From the NCBI RefSeq assembly GCF_900113225.1, contig NZ_FOZE01000002.1, positions 1,984,001 to 2,048,000 of the forward strand: a stretch of DNA of 64,000 bases. The letters are read 5' to 3'. This stretch comes from Mitsuaria sp. PDC51 (GTDB lineage: Bacteria > Pseudomonadota > Gammaproteobacteria > Burkholderiales > Burkholderiaceae_C). The notes under the pieces are model-generated. The model had not been told where the DNA came from and did not search any database. It worked only from the letters and a program-made list of their open reading frames with translations. Positions 60,662 through 64,000 of the stretch are shown here, in pieces. A program made the position numbers and the translations under genes. Numbering within the stretch: position 1 is the first letter of the stretch; each line of letters opens with the position of its first letter.

Positions 60662-61498
60662 TCAGAGCAGCATGCGCAGATGCGCTTGCGCCTGCAGCAG
60701 CGGGGGCAGGCAGTGCTCGACCATCTGCTCCATGCTCATGCGGGTCGCGTGGACGCTGATGGCCATCGCGGCGACGGTGTCGCCCTTGTAGTTCTTCAGC
60801 GGCACGGCCACCGAGCGCAGGCCTTGCTCCAGCTCCTGGTCGATCAGCGCGTAGCCCTGGGCGCGGGCGCGGGCGATCTCGATGCGCAGACGCTCCGGGT
60901 GCGTGATCGTGTGCGGGGTCAGCGCGGTCAGTTCCTGGCGGGCGATGAAGGCATCGACTTCCGCCTGCGGCTGCGCCGCCAGCAGCACGCGGCCGTTGCC
61001 GGTGCAGTAGGCCGGCACGCGGGTGCCCGGCTGCAGCGTCGGCGAGACCACGCGGCCCGCGCTCGTCGCCGAGATACAGATCACGTCGTTGCCGTCCAGC
61101 ACGCCGGCCGAGGAGGCTTCCTTCATCGCATAGGCCAGCTTGTGCAGCTCGGGCTCGATGATGCGGGGCAGGCGGGCGGAGTGCATGTAGCTCTGGCCCA
61201 GGCGCAGCACCTTGGGGGTCAGCGCGAACATCTTGCGGTCCTGCGAGACGAAACCCAGGTGGGTCAGCGTCAGCAGGTAGCGGCGGGCGGCCGCGCGGGT
61301 CAGGCCGGTGCGGCCGGCGACCTCGCTGATGGTCAGGCGGGGACGTTCCTGATCGAAGGCTTCGATCACGGCCAGGCCTTTTTCCAGGCCGGCGACCAGA
61401 TCGCGTTTCAGCGGACCGGTGCGGACTTCGGCTTCGGGGGAGGGGGCGACCACCGGAATGGCGGTCAGGTCTTCATCGTGGGCTCGAGCAGCGGACAT
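60662..61498 (-). CDS. IclR-family regulator, PcaR/PcaU-like
   Basis: A 278-residue regulator. The HTH spans about residues 40-95 with GLAVIEAFDQERPRLTISEV and TRAAARRYLLTL. The IclR effector domain has AYCTGNGRVLLA and a final MSMEQMVEHCLPPLL. The sequence style matches the beta-ketoadipate regulators PcaR/PcaU. It lies between paaH and the pcaF thiolase gene, fitting control of aromatic-acid catabolism. ATG 61498 is chosen at the end of a charged disordered lead; no good ribosome-binding site is seen. Confidence 0.85.
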   Translation of the reverse strand: MSAARAHDEDLTAIPVVAPSPEAEVRTGPLKRDLVAGLEKGLAVIEAFDQERPRLTISEVAGRTGLTRAAARRYLLTLTHLGFVSQDRKMFALTPKVLRLGQSYMHSARLPRIIEPELHKLAYAMKEASSAGVLDGNDVICISATSAGRVVSPTLQPGTRVPAYCTGNGRVLLAAQPQAEVDAFIARQELTALTPHTITHPERLRIEIARARAQGYALIDQELEQGLRSVAVPLKNYKGDTVAAMAISVHATRMSMEQMVEHCLPPLLQAQAHLRMLL

Positions 61499-62007
61499 GG
61501 TGGGGAGGTGGTCGTGCGTTTGACGCCCAAATCTGCTGGGCGTAAGCAGGTGATGTCCAAAACTATAGGGACAACCCTGTGAAGAATGTTTGCCAGGGCA
61601 ATTGTTTTGTTCCGCTATTCGCACCTGACTGCATCAATATGGTGCATTTGCTGCGCACAACGCCCCACCGCCTGCGGAAAGCGGTGTGGTCGGGCGGTCA
61701 GCGGGAAAAAGGTGCGCGGAATCGCGATCGGAGCGTCGCTAAGCAAGCCGTCAATAGTCAGACATCATGCCTGTGACGATGCCGCCCTACATATATGAGC
61801 GGTATGCGCCATCAAACTCGATCAGTATCCCACGCGATGTGCGATTGGCGCCTACGTGGTCCTACGGCCGCCCATGACTATTTCTTTAGCGCCCCCAACT
61901 TTTGGATATGGGCGAAACGCCGCACAAGGCCGCTCTTGGCGGGGTTGGATGCACCAAAAAGAGGTCAGACAACCGAGGGCGGCGAAGTCAATCGTCTGAC
62001 TATTGAA
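61499..62007. other. Gene-free, less GC-rich stretch
   Basis: About 500 bp between the IclR gene and the thiolase terminator. It is noticeably lower in GC than its surroundings and has no frame with a ribosome-binding site or family resemblance. It must contain the IclR promoter on the left. The remainder may be relic DNA. Confidence 0.5.
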
Positions 62008-62041
62008 AACGGCCGCCCCGTATCGATCCGGGGTGGCCGTT
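62008..62041 (-). terminator. Terminator of the thiolase gene
   Basis: AACGGCC/GGCCGTT outer stem with CCCCG/CGGGG inside. On the minus strand it ends in CGTTTTC. It lies about 50 bp past the thiolase stop. Confidence 0.75.
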
Positions 62042-62089
62042 GATTGGCGCCTGGGCCCGCGCTCAGGCGCCGGGCCGAAGCGGAGAGGC

Positions 62090-63289
<1,200 letters not shown>

Positions 63290-63487
63290 GAAAGTCTCCT
63301 GAATATTTATGAGAATGCGGGCTGCGCGGGATCATAGGGGTCCTCAGGAAAAACCCGTGACAAGTTGCACGCACAGTCCGGGATCATGCGCGGCGCCGCG
63401 CGATGGACGCGCTTTTCATTTAAGTTGCGGCCCTGGGCAGCCGAAGCTGCTGACGAGGGCGTCTGAACCGGGCGCGGAACTACAAGA

Positions 63488-64000
63488 ATGAAGGACAGAT
63501 CGGCCGATCCGCTCATCGATGTGAACCAGCTGAAAGTGGGGATGTTCATTCATCTCGACCTCGGCTGGATGTCGCATCCCTTCCCGCTCAGCAGCTTCAA
63601 GCTGAGTTCGGAGGAGCAGTTGCTGATCCTGCGCCGGCTGGGCCTGAAGCAGGTGCGCTGGAGCCCGGGCAAGAGCGAGCTCCCGCTGGAAGCCACGCCG
63701 ATGCCGCCGACGGCCGCCGCTCCGGCCGTGGTCGCCGAGGCCGCTCACGACGCCGAGGACGATGCCCGCGAGCGTCATCGTCGGCTGCTGGCCGAGCAGC
63801 GCGAGGCGCTGCTGCTGTGCGAGCGCCAGTACGCCGAGGCGGCCACCGCCCTGCGCGACCTGATCGACCTTGTGCCGCGCGAGCCGACCGACGCCCGCGA
63901 CCGGTCCGCCGCGCTGTCCCGCGCCCTGCTGGACAAGATGCTGGTCGAGGGCGACATCAACATCCGCCTGCTCAACGAGGGCGCTGGCGACCGCGGCACC
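63488..64000 (+). CDS. DUF3391/HD-GYP-type phosphodiesterase, 3'-truncated
   Basis: The frame from ATG 63488 stays open to the window edge (171 codons). It begins with DPLIDVNQLKVGMFIHLDLG and continues LSSFKLSSEEQLLILRRLGL, the DUF3391 domain found at the N-terminus of HD-GYP c-di-GMP phosphodiesterases. A long charged helical segment follows from about residue 95 (ERHRRLLAEQREALLLCERQ), where the linker to the HD-GYP domain is expected. The catalytic domain lies beyond the window, so c-di-GMP hydrolysis is inferred. Confidence 0.75.
   Translation, partial: MKDRSADPLIDVNQLKVGMFIHLDLGWMSHPFPLSSFKLSSEEQLLILRRLGLKQVRWSPGKSELPLEATPMPPTAAAPAVVAEAAHDAEDDARERHRRLLAEQREALLLCERQYAEAATALRDLIDLVPREPTDARDRSAALSRALLDKMLVEGDINIRLLNEGAGDRGT

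Noticed and set aside
61586-61798. Small open frames in the gap between the IclR and thiolase genes
   Set aside because: No ribosome-binding sites and no recognisable features; composition suggests non-coding relic DNA.

Overview
This 64 kb window is very GC-rich chromosomal DNA, densely packed on both strands. It suggests a Burkholderiales betaproteobacterium, probably of the Roseateles/Mitsuaria/Rubrivivax kind. That placement is inferred from gene families, DUF4148 and NnrU proteins, the style of the pcaF/paaH genes and TonB-dependent sugar uptake; no rRNA is present to confirm it.

Layout. 0-3.8 kb: the 3' part of glnE, a rhombosortase and an EamA exporter. 4-12.5 kb: a 1708-residue pseudokinase/ATPase/GAF/histidine kinase sensor, a DUF4148 protein, a DipZ-like thioredoxin and two response regulators. 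12.4-18.9 kb (minus strand): a sodium/solute symporter with its DUF3311 partner, a two-subunit molybdenum hydroxylase and a TetR regulator. 19.1-21.5 kb: two exported alpha/beta hydrolases and ohr. 21.6-25.5 kb: a divergent NarL-type response regulator and a propeller-type sensor kinase. 25.5-28.4 kb: a winged-helix/PAS regulator, a lipoprotein and a secreted repeat protein.

28.7-32.35 kb is a clearly AT-richer accessory island and the most unusual part. A 58-residue peptide has a class II microcin-style double-glycine leader. It is followed by a hairpin, a CPBP (CAAX-type) membrane protease, a SelO-like kinase-fold protein and an HlyC-like acyltransferase. I read this as a candidate modified-peptide (microcin-like) system. 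No exporter is visible in the window.

32.6-34.8 kb: a YtrA-type GntR/ABC transporter operon. 34.9-35.9 kb: NnrU and two tiny membrane proteins beside a CRP/FNR-like site. 36.1-41.9 kb: an Lrp-type regulator divergent from a compact lysine/2-aminoadipate catabolic operon running through 2-oxoadipate and D-2-hydroxyglutarate. 42.0-42.3 kb: tRNA-Leu(CAG), its terminator and a striking cluster of perfect hairpins. 42.35-53.6 kb: a glucoside-utilisation locus with LacI, a flavin-dependent halogenase, a TonB receptor with two LacI-type operators, an ABC sugar importer without its ATPase, a GH1 beta-glucosidase and glucokinase. 53.8-57 kb: an M13 peptidase, an EamA exporter and a LysR regulator. 58-63.3 kb: enoyl-CoA hydratase, PaaH-type dehydrogenase, an IclR regulator and PcaF thiolase, which fit the lower phenylacetate/beta-ketoadipate pathways. 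The window ends inside an HD-GYP-type (DUF3391) gene.

Two short regulatory motifs link distant parts. The promoter of the large sensor kinase (about 3.9 kb) carries an 18-bp sequence found again only between the NarL-type pair (22.3 kb). It also carries a near copy of the palindrome in front of the TetR gene (18.9 kb).
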